Positions 15,945 through 25,103 of a DNA stretch of 64,000 bases are shown one piece after another. The DNA is from Achromobacter sp. MFA1 R4 (GTDB lineage Bacteria; Pseudomonadota; Gammaproteobacteria; Burkholderiales; Burkholderiaceae_B), in the NCBI RefSeq assembly GCF_900156745.1, contig NZ_LT707065.1, positions 868,001 to 932,000 on the forward strand, in the 5' to 3' direction. Numbering within the stretch: position 1 is the first letter of the stretch; each line of letters begins with the position of its first letter. Position numbers and translations under genes: made by a program. The notes beneath the pieces were generated by a model. The model made no database searches and had not been told where the DNA came from. It saw only the letters and a list, made by a program, of their open reading frames with translations.

Positions 15945-17687
15945 ATGAGGACGCCTACCGTGCAGCAAGCCTTGCCTCGACACCTGCCTTCATTCTTCCG
16001 GTCCCATCTGGAGTCCCTGTCCGGCGTCGGGCTCATGCTCGGCACGCTGTTCTTCGCCGCGGCGCTGACCCCCACCCTGATTCCCCGCACCCACGTCACC
16101 CAGGGCGTGCTGGCCGGCACCTGCCTGGCGGCGGGATACGGACTGGGCGTGCTGTGGCACTGGCTGTGGGCCTACATGGAACTGCCCGAGCCCAAGGGGC
16201 GCGCGGCGCGGATCGTCAACACCGTCATCGGCCTGCTGTGCCTGTCGGTGGCGATCCTGTTCCTGGGCCGCGCCGCCGAATGGCAGAACACCATCCGCGC
16301 GCTGATGCAGATGGAGCCGGTGACCAGCGCCCATCCCATCAAGGTCAGCGCGATCGCCGTGCTGACCTTCGCGGTGCTGCTTGCGCTGGCGCGGCTGTTC
16401 AAGCTGATCGCGCGCTTTCTGGCCCGGCAGGTGCGGCGCGTCGTGCCGCGGCGCGTGGCCAACGTCACGGGCGCCGCGATCGCGATCCTGATCTTCTGGC
16501 TGCTGGCGACCGACGTGTTCTTCCGCGGCGCGCTGCACGTGCTGGACGCGTCGTTCCGGGAATTCGACGCGCTGCTCGAACCCGAGCGGCCGCAACCGAC
16601 CGCCGCGCTCAAGACCGGCGGCCCCGCGTCGCTGATCCGCTGGAACGAACTGGGCCGCGCGGGCCGCGAATATATCGCCTCGGGACCGACCGCCAGCGAG
16701 ATCACCACGCAATCGGGACGCGAGGCGCTTGAGCCCATCCGCGTGTATGTCGGCCTGCGCGGCGCGGCCACGCCGCAGGCGCGCGCGCGCCTCGCGCTGG
16801 ACGAAATGAAGCGCGTGGGCGCCTTCGACCGTTCGACGCTCGTCGTGATCACGCCCACCGGCACGGGCTGGGTCGACCCCGCGGCGGTGGACTCGCTGGA
16901 ATACCTGCTGAACGGCGACGTGGCCAGCGTCGCCATGCAGTATTCGTACCTGTCCAGCCCGCTGTCCCTGCTGGCGCAGCCCGAGTACGGCGCCGAGGCG
17001 GCGCGCGCGCTCTTCGTGGCGGTCTATGACTACTGGACCGCCCTGCCCAAGGACCGCCGGCCCCGCCTGTACCTGCATGGCCTGAGCCTGGGCGCGATGA
17101 ATTCCGCCGGCTCGGCCGAGCTCTTCGAGATGATCGGCGACCCGATACAGGGCGCGCTGTGGAGCGGTCCGCCGTTCGAAAGCCGCGTCTGGCGCACCAT
17201 CACCGATGCCCGCAATCCCGGATCGCCGGCCTGGCTGCCCGAGCTGCGAGATGGCGCCTTCGTGCGCTTCATGAACCAGCACGGATCGCCCGTGCCCGAC
17301 GACGCGCCCTGGGGTCCGATGCGCGTCGTCTACCTGCAGTACGCCAGCGATCCGGTCACGTTCTTCGACTACCGCGACCTCTACCGTCCGCCCGCGTGGA
17401 TGAATGCGCCGATGGGCCCGGACGTGTCGCCCGAGCTGCGCTGGTATCCCGTGGTCACCATGCTGCAGCTCGCGCTGGACATGGCCGTGGGCACCAATAC
17501 GCCCATGGGCTATGGCCACGTCTATGCGCCCCAGCACTACGTGAACGCCTGGGTGGCGGTGACCGGCGCGAACGGCTGGACGCCCGATGGCATCGAGGGC
17601 CTGAAGCGCTATCTGCTGGAACGCGCGCAGGCGGCGATGGAAGACGAGGACGGCGACGAAGCCGCCTACGAAGGGCGCGGAGGATAG
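15945..17687 (+). CDS. Membrane-anchored alpha/beta-hydrolase (PF10081-like)
   Basis: A 580-residue protein. Residues 25-200 contain several membrane segments (GVGLMLGTLFFAAALTPTLI, GLLCLSVAILFLG, SAIAVLTFAVLLALARLF, GAAIAILIFWLLATDVFF). A C-terminal hydrolase domain has the nucleophile elbow LHGLSLGAMNS and LWSGPPFES, typical of the Abhydrolase_9 group. The hydrolase active site probably faces the periplasm. The start is taken as ATG 15945; a GTG at 15960 is an alternative. The substrate is unknown. The stop codon lies inside the ribosome site of the next gene. Confidence 0.8.
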   Translation: MRTPTVQQALPRHLPSFFRSHLESLSGVGLMLGTLFFAAALTPTLIPRTHVTQGVLAGTCLAAGYGLGVLWHWLWAYMELPEPKGRAARIVNTVIGLLCLSVAILFLGRAAEWQNTIRALMQMEPVTSAHPIKVSAIAVLTFAVLLALARLFKLIARFLARQVRRVVPRRVANVTGAAIAILIFWLLATDVFFRGALHVLDASFREFDALLEPERPQPTAALKTGGPASLIRWNELGRAGREYIASGPTASEITTQSGREALEPIRVYVGLRGAATPQARARLALDEMKRVGAFDRSTLVVITPTGTGWVDPAAVDSLEYLLNGDVASVAMQYSYLSSPLSLLAQPEYGAEAARALFVAVYDYWTALPKDRRPRLYLHGLSLGAMNSAGSAELFEMIGDPIQGALWSGPPFESRVWRTITDARNPGSPAWLPELRDGAFVRFMNQHGSPVPDDAPWGPMRVVYLQYASDPVTFFDYRDLYRPPAWMNAPMGPDVSPELRWYPVVTMLQLALDMAVGTNTPMGYGHVYAPQHYVNAWVAVTGANGWTPDGIEGLKRYLLERAQAAMEDEDGDEAAYEGRGG

Positions 17688-17690
17688 GCG

Positions 17691-17734
17691 TTGCCAGCAT
17701 TGCCCATGAACGCATTGCCCATGAACGCATTGCC
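17691..17734 (+). repeat. 15-bp in-frame tandem repeat at the start of the gene
   Basis: The unit around ATTGCCCATGAACGC is repeated in frame, giving MPALPMNALPMNALPLN at the N-terminus and three successive possible start codons. Confidence 0.7.
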
Positions 17735-18461
17735 CCTGAATCACCCGGCGCATGACCGCCTGACCGCGTTCTTCTGGCGCGAGGACGCCCTGCGCAGCCG
17801 CAGCGTGAGCGGCCGGCTGCTTGCGGGGAACCTCGCCGTGCCGGCGCCCCCGGCCCGCGTACGCGCCGACTGGGAGCGCGAGATCCGCACCCGCCTCTGC
17901 CTGGAACCCGGCGACGTCGAACAGATGCCCCTGCCGCGCACCCGCGCGCGCTGGCCGGAACTGAGCCTGTGCGAAGAAGCCATGCGCGACTGGACGCGCA
18001 CGCTCGGACTGGGCGAGGTCCTGGCCGACAGCGACATGGCCCTCATGGCCTGCCGCGGCGCGCGCTATCACCACGACGGCGAACAGTACGGCGGCGCCGC
18101 GTTCTGCAATCTGTTCCTCTGCGAAGACAAGGGACTGGACGTGCACTTTCCCGGCACCGGCGACCGCATTGCGCTCACGCCGGGCGCGGCCATGATCTTC
18201 GACACCTGCCAGCCGCACGCGGTCATTCCGCGCGACGCAACCGGCTTTGACGAAGCGGATTTTGTGTCGGGTCCGGACCGCACGCTGCTGTTCCTGAGCT
18301 GGGAGCTGCCCATCGAGGATGCCCGCGTCGCGCGGGCGCTGGGCATTGAATTCGACGTGGACCCCGCAGCGGCCTCGCGATTGGATGAAGAACAGCTGCG
18401 GGCCGACGGGGCGCGCGTGGGCGTCGACCCCGCGTCGGGGCAGTGGGTGAGGACGGGCTGA
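17691..18461 (+). CDS. Hypothetical protein, possible 2OG-Fe(II) oxygenase-like fold
   Basis: A 256-residue cytoplasmic protein. The TTG at 17691 has GGAGG 7 nt upstream. The next two in-frame ATG codons (17706, 17721) are part of a 15-bp tandem repeat and have no ribosome site of their own. The segment CRGARYHHDGEQYGG followed some 45 residues later by CQPHAVIPRD gives an H-x-D ... H spacing like the metal site of 2-oxoglutarate/Fe(II) oxygenases or cupins. No exact family was recognised, so this remains a structural guess. It is probably co-transcribed with the hydrolase 3 bp upstream. Confidence 0.55.
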   Translation: MPALPMNALPMNALPLNHPAHDRLTAFFWREDALRSRSVSGRLLAGNLAVPAPPARVRADWEREIRTRLCLEPGDVEQMPLPRTRARWPELSLCEEAMRDWTRTLGLGEVLADSDMALMACRGARYHHDGEQYGGAAFCNLFLCEDKGLDVHFPGTGDRIALTPGAAMIFDTCQPHAVIPRDATGFDEADFVSGPDRTLLFLSWELPIEDARVARALGIEFDVDPAAASRLDEEQLRADGARVGVDPASGQWVRTG

Positions 18462-18471
18462 GCCCGCCGGT

Positions 18472-21072
18472 TCAGCGCCGGAAGCCGCCCCGGAACCCGC
18501 CGCCGAACCCGCCGAAACTGCGGCCTTCCATGCCTCGGCCTTGCCACCTGCCGTCCATGCTTCGGCCCTGCCAGCCGCCATCCATGCTTCGGCCCTGCCA
18601 ACCGCCTTCCGACTCGCCCATGCGCCCCTGCCAGCCGCCGCCGTCCATCCCGCCCGTGCGCTGCGTCGAATAGTCGCGCGCCTGGCGCTGGGAATTCAGG
18701 TAGTTGGCGTTGGCCTGCGTGTTCGGCTGGACCGGCTGCCAGCCCGAGGACGTGTGCTGCTGCCAGCCGTTGTCGTTGTGCTCGTAGACGTTGCCGTTGT
18801 GGTCCGCGTAGACGTTGCCGTTGTTCCAGGCCATGCCGCTGCCGGTGTTGCGGTCGTAGGTCGCGCCGCGCCGGTCGACGCTGTCGGCGCCCTGCCCCGC
18901 CGTGCCCGTCGCCGCGGCGGCGGAGTACGTGGTGCGGCCGGTGTCCGGGTTGGTGCGCACATTCTGGCGGCCCGCAGCCCATTGGCCGTCGTCGTTCTCG
19001 ACCGCGCCGGCGCGGCCCGCGCCCGATGCGCCGGTCACCGGATCGGTGTAGGCGCCTCGCCTTCCCGCCGCGGCGTTGCCCGTGTACTCGTTATAGGCCG
19101 CGCCGCGCGTGCCTTCGAAGGCCGCGCCGGTCTGCGGGTTGTAGCCCTCGGCGTGCGTGCCCTGCCATTCGTTGCCCGTCCAGCCGTTCCATCCGGCCGC
19201 GTGCGTGACCGTGCCGGACCCGCCCCATGCGCCGTAGACGTCGACCTTGTTGACGTCGACGCCGCCCCAATAGGGCGCGCCAGAATACGGCCCCCAGTAC
19301 GGCGCCGCGCCGCCCCAGGCCTCGGCGGCGGCAAAGCCGAAGGCAAAGCCCGCCGCGGAATCGAAGGCCGCGTTGTAGCCGTAGCTGGGCGGATAGCCCA
19401 CCCAGGCATCCTGCACGATCACGGGCGGATAGGGGTAGCCGGTGCCGTAGACAACGGTGCCATCGGGCGCGACCACCACGCCCATGTAGCCGGGCGTATA
19501 GCCGAACACCACGCTCTGCGGCGTCGAGCCGTACACCTGCACGTAGGTCACGTAGTGCAGCGGCGAGCTGGCGGGAATGGCGTAGATGGCCGCCGGCACG
19601 TGGTCGGCCACGCGCCATGGGCCGGTGGGCGAATCCGACACGAACCACACGGCGTGCGACAGCGCGTAGTAGCGGCCTTCCGCCTGGATGACCGGCACCT
19701 GCGAATTGGCCGCGTAAGACAGCGGCGTGCCCGCGATGGGGCGCATGACGGGCGCGCCGCCCGCATACCGGACCTGCAGCGTGGCCGCGCTGCGCGACAC
19801 GGTCGCGGTCTGCGGAATCGTGGACGCGATGACGGCCTCGCGGGCCTGCGGCGTGCCCGGCACCGACACCAGCACCCCGCCCTGCGGATCGCGGGGCGGA
19901 ATGCGCGCGAAATCGCGCGGCAGATCCTTGCCCGGCACGTAGGACCACGGCCCTTCGAGCCGCGGGCCGCGGAACCAGCGGCCGGACACCAGCAGGTAAT
20001 AGCGGTTGTCGCCCGGGTTCATGAACACCGCGTGATCGGCGTTGGTGACGGACAACAGCGACGTGCCCGGCACCGGCCGCAGTTCGGCCTGGCCGATCGT
20101 GATCAGCAGTTCGGCCGGGACGGTGGACACTTCGATGTCGGGCGCGCGGTGCGGCGCACGGCCGTCGTGCGGCATCAGGGGATCGGGCGCGGCGCTGCGG
20201 CGGGCGGCGTCGGCGGCCGTGAGCAGCGCGGGCGCCGGCTGCGCGACCGTGCGCCACGGCCCGTTGAGATCGCCGGATTCGTACCAGTGGCCCGCGGCCT
20301 GCAGGTACAGGCGCCCGGCGCTATCGCGCAGGATCAGCGCGCGCGTGTTGATGACGCGGCGCCACCCTTGCGCCCCGGCCACCTCCGCCCACGCGGGCGG
20401 GCCGTCCACCAGCACCAGGATGGCCGGCACCGTGCGATAGATGATGCGCGGCGGCGTGTTGTCCACCGGCACGGTCTTGGCCGCCGGGTTGTTCTGCGAC
20501 AGCGCATAGCTCAGTTGCAGCGCGTCCAGCGGCGTCACCATGCCCTGGGCGGGAATGCGCGCTTCGAGTGCGCTGCGCAGCCGCGCGGCCTCTTGCGGCG
20601 CGGTGGGCACCTGGACGCGCTCGATGCGGATGTCGGACAGATGCACCAGGCCGGCCGGCTTGTTGACGTCCGCGCGCGCGGAGAAGTCCGCCACGCCGTA
20701 GGTCGGGCTGCCCTTGGCCGCGCCCACCGCGACCGCCATGCGGCCGGTGATGCGATCCGCCGTCCAGGTGTCGATCTGGGGCTGGTAGAGCTCGACGCGG
20801 GTGCCGTCCTGCGCGGAGAAGCTGCGCGGCCATTGCAGCGCGCGCACGGCCGAGGCATCGGGCTGGCTGGCGGCAGGCGCGGGCTGGGCCGCGGCGGCCT
20901 GGGACGGGCCGGCATCCTGCGGCTGCGCCGCAGCGCCGAAGACAAACGAGGCGCCGGCGGCCAGCCCGAGCACGGCGCGCGCGATGCGCGGGCGGCGGCC
21001 CGCCTTGTCAGGCGCGGCAGGCAAGCGGGAAAACCAGGCATGCAAACGCAGCAATCGGGACACGCTATTCAT
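18472..21072 (-). CDS. Large exported protein with Gly/Gln/Trp-rich repetitive C-terminus
   Basis: An 866-residue protein with a long basic signal peptide (residues 1-50, hydrophobic core AVLGLAAGASFVFGAAAQ). Residues 60-450 contain a repeated module built around YYLLVSGRWFRGP, YLQAAGHWYESGDLNGPW and YYALSHAVWFVSDSPTGPW, about 100 residues apart; these are Trp-rich beta modules of unknown ligand. The C-terminal 250 residues are Gly/Asn/Tyr-rich (GYNPQTGAAFEGTRGAAYNE) and finish with GWQGRSMDGGWQGRSMDG and GGFGGGFRGGFRR. The start at 21072 has AAGGAG upstream. Related proteins have been annotated as carbohydrate-binding, but no such claim is made here. Confidence 0.65.
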   Translation of the reverse strand: MNSVSRLLRLHAWFSRLPAAPDKAGRRPRIARAVLGLAAGASFVFGAAAQPQDAGPSQAAAAQPAPAASQPDASAVRALQWPRSFSAQDGTRVELYQPQIDTWTADRITGRMAVAVGAAKGSPTYGVADFSARADVNKPAGLVHLSDIRIERVQVPTAPQEAARLRSALEARIPAQGMVTPLDALQLSYALSQNNPAAKTVPVDNTPPRIIYRTVPAILVLVDGPPAWAEVAGAQGWRRVINTRALILRDSAGRLYLQAAGHWYESGDLNGPWRTVAQPAPALLTAADAARRSAAPDPLMPHDGRAPHRAPDIEVSTVPAELLITIGQAELRPVPGTSLLSVTNADHAVFMNPGDNRYYLLVSGRWFRGPRLEGPWSYVPGKDLPRDFARIPPRDPQGGVLVSVPGTPQAREAVIASTIPQTATVSRSAATLQVRYAGGAPVMRPIAGTPLSYAANSQVPVIQAEGRYYALSHAVWFVSDSPTGPWRVADHVPAAIYAIPASSPLHYVTYVQVYGSTPQSVVFGYTPGYMGVVVAPDGTVVYGTGYPYPPVIVQDAWVGYPPSYGYNAAFDSAAGFAFGFAAAEAWGGAAPYWGPYSGAPYWGGVDVNKVDVYGAWGGSGTVTHAAGWNGWTGNEWQGTHAEGYNPQTGAAFEGTRGAAYNEYTGNAAAGRRGAYTDPVTGASGAGRAGAVENDDGQWAAGRQNVRTNPDTGRTTYSAAAATGTAGQGADSVDRRGATYDRNTGSGMAWNNGNVYADHNGNVYEHNDNGWQQHTSSGWQPVQPNTQANANYLNSQRQARDYSTQRTGGMDGGGWQGRMGESEGGWQGRSMDGGWQGRSMDGRWQGRGMEGRSFGGFGGGFRGGFRR

Positions 21073-21253
21073 CGCACGCTCCTTGGGACTGGGGCCGCCT
21101 GCCAGGCCGGCCGGGGCGACCCGCTGCCCGGAAGATTCCGCAGCGGCGCCGCTACGGGTTATACGCCAGCGGCGCGCGCGCTTCAATTGCCGGAAGACCC
21201 AGGCTGAATCCGGGCTGAATAAGAAACAGATGGTTAACGCCGTGAAAAAGCTA

Positions 21254-21282
21254 TTGCCGGGTTCATACAGACCTTCTATAAC
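21254..21282 (+). promoter_or_regulatory. Sigma-70-like promoter of the contractile injection operon
   Basis: TTGCCG (21254-21259), a 17-nt spacer, then TATAAC (21277-21282), in the only AT-richer part of the gap 21073-21487. It predicts a start near 21289 and a leader of about 200 nt before the sheath ATG. No second promoter was seen inside the operon. Apart from this promoter the gap holds no gene; the 21283-21487 leader shows no recognised riboswitch. Confidence 0.55.
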
Positions 21283-21487
21283 TCGTTCTCACCAGGGCTT
21301 GCTGCTTTTGCCCGATTGCCTTTCCGCTGCAATCCAACTAGAGCGGCGCAACGCCCGCCACACCGCGCAGCCTCGCGCGAATCGAATCGCCATGCCCCGG
21401 CCCATGTCCTGCGGCGCACTGGCGGCTCTCTAAGACTCTCCTACGGCAAGAACACTTCGTCCAAGAAGTCGTGTGAAGGAGCAGCTC

Positions 21488-23770
21488 ATGGCCCTTACCC
21501 TGTCCCATCCCGGGGTTTACATCCAGGAAATTCCCAGCGGCGTGCGCACGATCGCGGGGGTCGCGACGTCGGTTGCCGCGTTCCTGGGCGCGGCCCCGCG
21601 CGGTCCCGTCAACAAGGCGGTCCGGATCTTCAGCTTTTCCGACTACGAGCGCGCCTTCGGCGGCCTGGCCGACGACTCGGAGCTGGGCTACGCCGTGCGG
21701 CAGTTCTTCGTGAACGGCGGCACGGATGCCTGGATCGTGCGGGTCGTCAAAGAGGCATCGCCCGCGCAGCGCACCTTACGCAGCGCGACGGCCGTGGACG
21801 TGCTGGCGGTCCGGGCGCTGGATCCGGGCGTCTCGGGCAACGGCATCCAGGTCCGCGTGGACTACGCCACCGCCGTGCCTTCCAGCACCTTCAACATCCA
21901 GTTCATCCGCGCCGGCGACGGCCGGGCGGAAAGCTACGCCAATGTCTCGCTCAACGCCAAGGATCCGCGCTACCTGCTGGATCTGGTGCAGGGCGTCTCG
22001 CAGCTTGTGCGCCTGGAGCGCCTGCTGTCGCAGGGCGCGCTGGACGCGCTGCCGGCGGGCACCAGCGTCAGCGGCACGCTGGGCGACGTGCAGACGCTGC
22101 TGGACGCGACACACACCGACTTTCGCGTGGCGGTGAACGGTCTGGAACCGGTGGGCGTGAGCATCGCGCTGCCCGGCGACATTTCCGGCGGCACGGCCAC
22201 GCAGCGGCTGACATCGCTGTGCGCCGCGATTCAGGCCAAGGTGCGGGCGCAGGCGCAGGGCCGGCCGGCGCTGGCGAACTTCACGGCCGCGCGCAGCGTC
22301 AACACCATCGTGCTGACCTCGGGCGCGGGCGGTGAAAACGCCAGCGTGCGCGTGCTGCCCGGCGCCCGCAACAACGCGGCCGGCGTGCTGATGCTGGGTT
22401 CGCTGGCGGGCGGCATCGAAACCGACGGCGCCGCCATCATCCGGCCCGCGCCCACGCCCGATGCGGCCACGCTCACCAGCGACACCTTCGGCGCGACCGA
22501 CCTGGATGCGCTGCCCGACGCCACGCACACCAGCCTGCGCATCACGCTGGACGGCCTGGGCCCGGAACTGGTGAGCCTGGGCGACACCGCCGCCGCGGGC
22601 GGCTCGCTGGCCGCCAAGCTGGAAGACGTGGCGGCGCGCCTGCAGGCGGCCGTGCGCGCGCTGCGGCCGGGCACGCCGGCATTCCGCGACTTCACCGCCC
22701 GCGTGCAGGGCAGCACGCTGGTGCTGGCCAGCGGTTCGCGCGGGCTGGGCTCCACCATCGCCGTCGCCGCCGCCCCGGCCAACGACCTGGCGGCGTCCCT
22801 GCACCTGCTGACTGGCGCGGTGGCATCGCCGCCGCCGGTGGACGCGCTGCTCGAAGGCGGCACGGAAACGCCCTATGGACCGGACGACGTCTATGCCGCG
22901 TTCATCGGCAATCGCGCGCTGCGCCAGGGCCTGTACGCGCTGGAAGACGCCGACATCTTCAATCTGCTCTGCCTGCCCGCCATCACGCATGCCGGCGTCC
23001 TGGCCGACGCCGCCTCGTACTGCGAAGAGCGGCGCGCGTTCATGATCGTGGATGCGCCGCCCACGGCCGTCGACCCGGCCTCGATGGTGGCGGTCGCCAC
23101 CGGCACGGCGCTGCCCAAGTCGGATCATGCGGCCGTGTACTACCCGTGGACGCACGTGTCCGATCCGCTCAAGAACGGCAAGCCCCGCCTCGCGCCGCCC
23201 TGCGGCACGATCGCGGGCCTGTATGCGCGCACGGACGGCAACCGCGGCGTCTGGAAGGCGCCCGCCGGCACCGATGCCAACCTGGCCGGCGTCGTGTCGC
23301 TGGCCGCCACGCTGACCGACGGCGAGAACGGCAGCCTGAACCCGCTGGGCGTCAACTGCCTGCGCACGTTCCCCGTGTACGGCGCGGTCTGCTGGGGCGC
23401 GCGCACGCTGCGCGGCGCGGACCAGCTCACGTCGGAATACAAGTACGTGCCGGTGCGCCGCCTGGCCCTCTATCTGGAGGAATCGCTCTACCGCGGCACG
23501 CAATGGGTGGTGTTCGAGCCCAACGACGAGCCGCTCTGGGCGCAGATACGCCTGAACATCGGCGCATTCATGAACACCCTGTTCCGGCAGGGCGCCTTCC
23601 AGGGCAGTTCTCCGCGCGAGGCCTATCTGGTCAAGTGCGACCGGGAAACCACCACGCAGGACGACATCAATCGCGGCGTGGTCAACATCCTCGTGGGGTT
23701 CGCGCCGCTCAAGCCCGCCGAGTTCGTCGTCATCAGCATCCAGCAACTGGCCGGCCAGATACAGGCTTGA
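21488..23770 (+). CDS. Contractile tail sheath protein with two inserted domains
   Basis: Sheath subunit of the contractile injection system, 760 residues. The N-terminus HPGVYIQEIPSGVRTIAGV and the C-terminal region (WVVFEPNDEPLWAQIRLNIG, EAYLVKCDRETTTQDDINRG, KPAEFVVISIQQLAGQ) are the conserved sheath core that contracts around the tube. Between them, residues about 195-325 and 335-456 are two copies of the same roughly 120-residue module (each with DATHT, an FRVAVNGL/LRITLDGL strand, an AAIQAKVRA/ARLQAAVRA helix and an FTA ... VL(T/A)SG strand). The start at 21488 has AGGAG 6 nt upstream; an earlier GTG lacks one. It is much longer than typical 350-500 residue sheaths. It is the only sheath gene and the first gene of the operon. 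Confidence 0.93.
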   Translation: MALTLSHPGVYIQEIPSGVRTIAGVATSVAAFLGAAPRGPVNKAVRIFSFSDYERAFGGLADDSELGYAVRQFFVNGGTDAWIVRVVKEASPAQRTLRSATAVDVLAVRALDPGVSGNGIQVRVDYATAVPSSTFNIQFIRAGDGRAESYANVSLNAKDPRYLLDLVQGVSQLVRLERLLSQGALDALPAGTSVSGTLGDVQTLLDATHTDFRVAVNGLEPVGVSIALPGDISGGTATQRLTSLCAAIQAKVRAQAQGRPALANFTAARSVNTIVLTSGAGGENASVRVLPGARNNAAGVLMLGSLAGGIETDGAAIIRPAPTPDAATLTSDTFGATDLDALPDATHTSLRITLDGLGPELVSLGDTAAAGGSLAAKLEDVAARLQAAVRALRPGTPAFRDFTARVQGSTLVLASGSRGLGSTIAVAAAPANDLAASLHLLTGAVASPPPVDALLEGGTETPYGPDDVYAAFIGNRALRQGLYALEDADIFNLLCLPAITHAGVLADAASYCEERRAFMIVDAPPTAVDPASMVAVATGTALPKSDHAAVYYPWTHVSDPLKNGKPRLAPPCGTIAGLYARTDGNRGVWKAPAGTDANLAGVVSLAATLTDGENGSLNPLGVNCLRTFPVYGAVCWGARTLRGADQLTSEYKYVPVRRLALYLEESLYRGTQWVVFEPNDEPLWAQIRLNIGAFMNTLFRQGAFQGSSPREAYLVKCDRETTTQDDINRGVVNILVGFAPLKPAEFVVISIQQLAGQIQA

Positions 23771-23840
23771 GCCCGGCGCCCGCCGGCGCGCCGCTTGCGG
23801 CCGCGCGGCAGGCGCCGACCACGGTTTCCAGGAGATCGCC

Positions 23841-24365
23841 ATGGCGCAGTTCACCGTCAATCCGCAGCGCTTCGACCCGTACAAGAACTTCAAATTCCGG
23901 GTGAAGTGGGATGGCCGCTATGTGGCCGGCGTCAGCAAGGTGTCGGCGCTCAAGCGCAGCACCGAAGTGGTCGAGCACCGCGAAGGGGGCGACCCCTCCA
24001 GCGCCCGCAAATCGCCGGGGCGCAACAAGTACGAGGCCGTCACGCTGGAGCGCGGCGTCACGCACGACCGCGAATTCGAGCAGTGGACCAACAAGGTGTG
24101 GAACTTCGGATCGGGGCTGGGCAGCGAGGCATCGCTGAAGGACTTCCGCAAGGACATCATCATCGAGGTCTACAACGAGGCCGGTCAGCTCGTGCTGGCC
24201 TACAAAGTGTTCCGCTGCTGGGTATCCGAATACCAGGCCATTCCCGACCTGGACGCGAACGCCAACGCCGTCGCGATCCAGACCATCAAGCTGGAAAACG
24301 AAGGATGGGAACGCGACTACGAAGTCGCCGAACCGTCCGAACCGAGTTTTGTCGAGCCGGCCTGA
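23841..24365 (+). CDS. Contractile injection system inner tube protein (gp19-like)
   Basis: A 174-residue tail tube subunit that polymerises into the rigid inner tube driven out by sheath contraction. Features are DPYKNFKFRVKWDGRYVAGV near the start, the LKRSTEVVEHREGGDPS loop and GRNKYEAVTLERGVTHDREF, all typical of T4 gp19-type tubes of eCIS and phage. The ATG is preceded by AGGAG. It is the only tube gene in the operon; PVC-type clusters often have two or three. It lies 70 bp after the sheath. Confidence 0.93.
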   Translation: MAQFTVNPQRFDPYKNFKFRVKWDGRYVAGVSKVSALKRSTEVVEHREGGDPSSARKSPGRNKYEAVTLERGVTHDREFEQWTNKVWNFGSGLGSEASLKDFRKDIIIEVYNEAGQLVLAYKVFRCWVSEYQAIPDLDANANAVAIQTIKLENEGWERDYEVAEPSEPSFVEPA

Positions 24366-24377
24366 TGGAGCGCAGCC

Positions 24378-25103
24378 ATGCACGCCCTGATCGATACGCA
24401 AATTCTTGCGCTGTGGGAGGCGGGCCGTGACTGCCATCCGATAGACCGCGGCCTGCGCGCGCTGGCCGTGGCGATGCCGGGGGTGGACATCGCGTCCCGG
24501 CCGGTGGGATGGCGCACGCTGTCGCTGCTGCGCCTGCGCGGCGCGACCTTCGGACCGCGCCTGGCGGCCTGCGCCGATTGCCCCGATTGCGGGGCTGCGA
24601 TGGCGTTCGACGTGGACCTGGCGGCGCTGGTGGACGCGCTGCCCGCGCCGCCCGAGCGCGCGTCGGCCGAGCCCATGTTCGATGCGCACGGCGCCGCCTG
24701 GCGCCTGCCCAGCAGCCGCGACCAGGCGCGCGCCGCCATGGCGGCCGACAGCGGCGCGGCCCTCGCCGCGCTGTTGCGGGCCTGCCGGCTGCACGCGCCG
24801 GACGACGCCGCGCTGCCGCGGGGCGCGGCGCTGGACGACATCGAGGCGCGCATGGAAGCGCTGGATCCGGCGGCCAATATCGAACTGTCGTTGCGCTGCG
24901 CCGATTGCGCGCGGGCCTGGACGGTGGCGCTGGACGCCGATGCCTGCGTGTGGGACGACATCAGCCTGTGCGCGCGCGGCCTGCTGCGGGACGTGCACCG
25001 CCTGGCGCGCGCCTACGGCTGGACCGAGCCGCAGGTGCTGGCGCTGGGCCCGGCGCGGCGCGCCGCCTATCTGGAACTGGTGGACCGGGAAGCAATGCCA
25101 TGA
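24378..25103 (+). CDS. T4-family baseplate hub assembly chaperone-like protein with zinc motifs
   Basis: A 241-residue protein probably needed to assemble the baseplate hub rather than present in the particle. It has two CxxC pairs (CADCPDCG at about 54-61 and LRCADCARAW) that should bind zinc. The tail LLRDVHRLARAYGWTEPQVLAL, continuing to AAYLELVD, matches the hub-assembly chaperone-like proteins found between tube and cap genes in eCIS clusters. GGAG precedes the ATG. The stop overlaps the next start by 4 bp. Family assignment is by pattern and position. Confidence 0.75.
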   Translation: MHALIDTQILALWEAGRDCHPIDRGLRALAVAMPGVDIASRPVGWRTLSLLRLRGATFGPRLAACADCPDCGAAMAFDVDLAALVDALPAPPERASAEPMFDAHGAAWRLPSSRDQARAAMAADSGAALAALLRACRLHAPDDAALPRGAALDDIEARMEALDPAANIELSLRCADCARAWTVALDADACVWDDISLCARGLLRDVHRLARAYGWTEPQVLALGPARRAAYLELVDREAMP

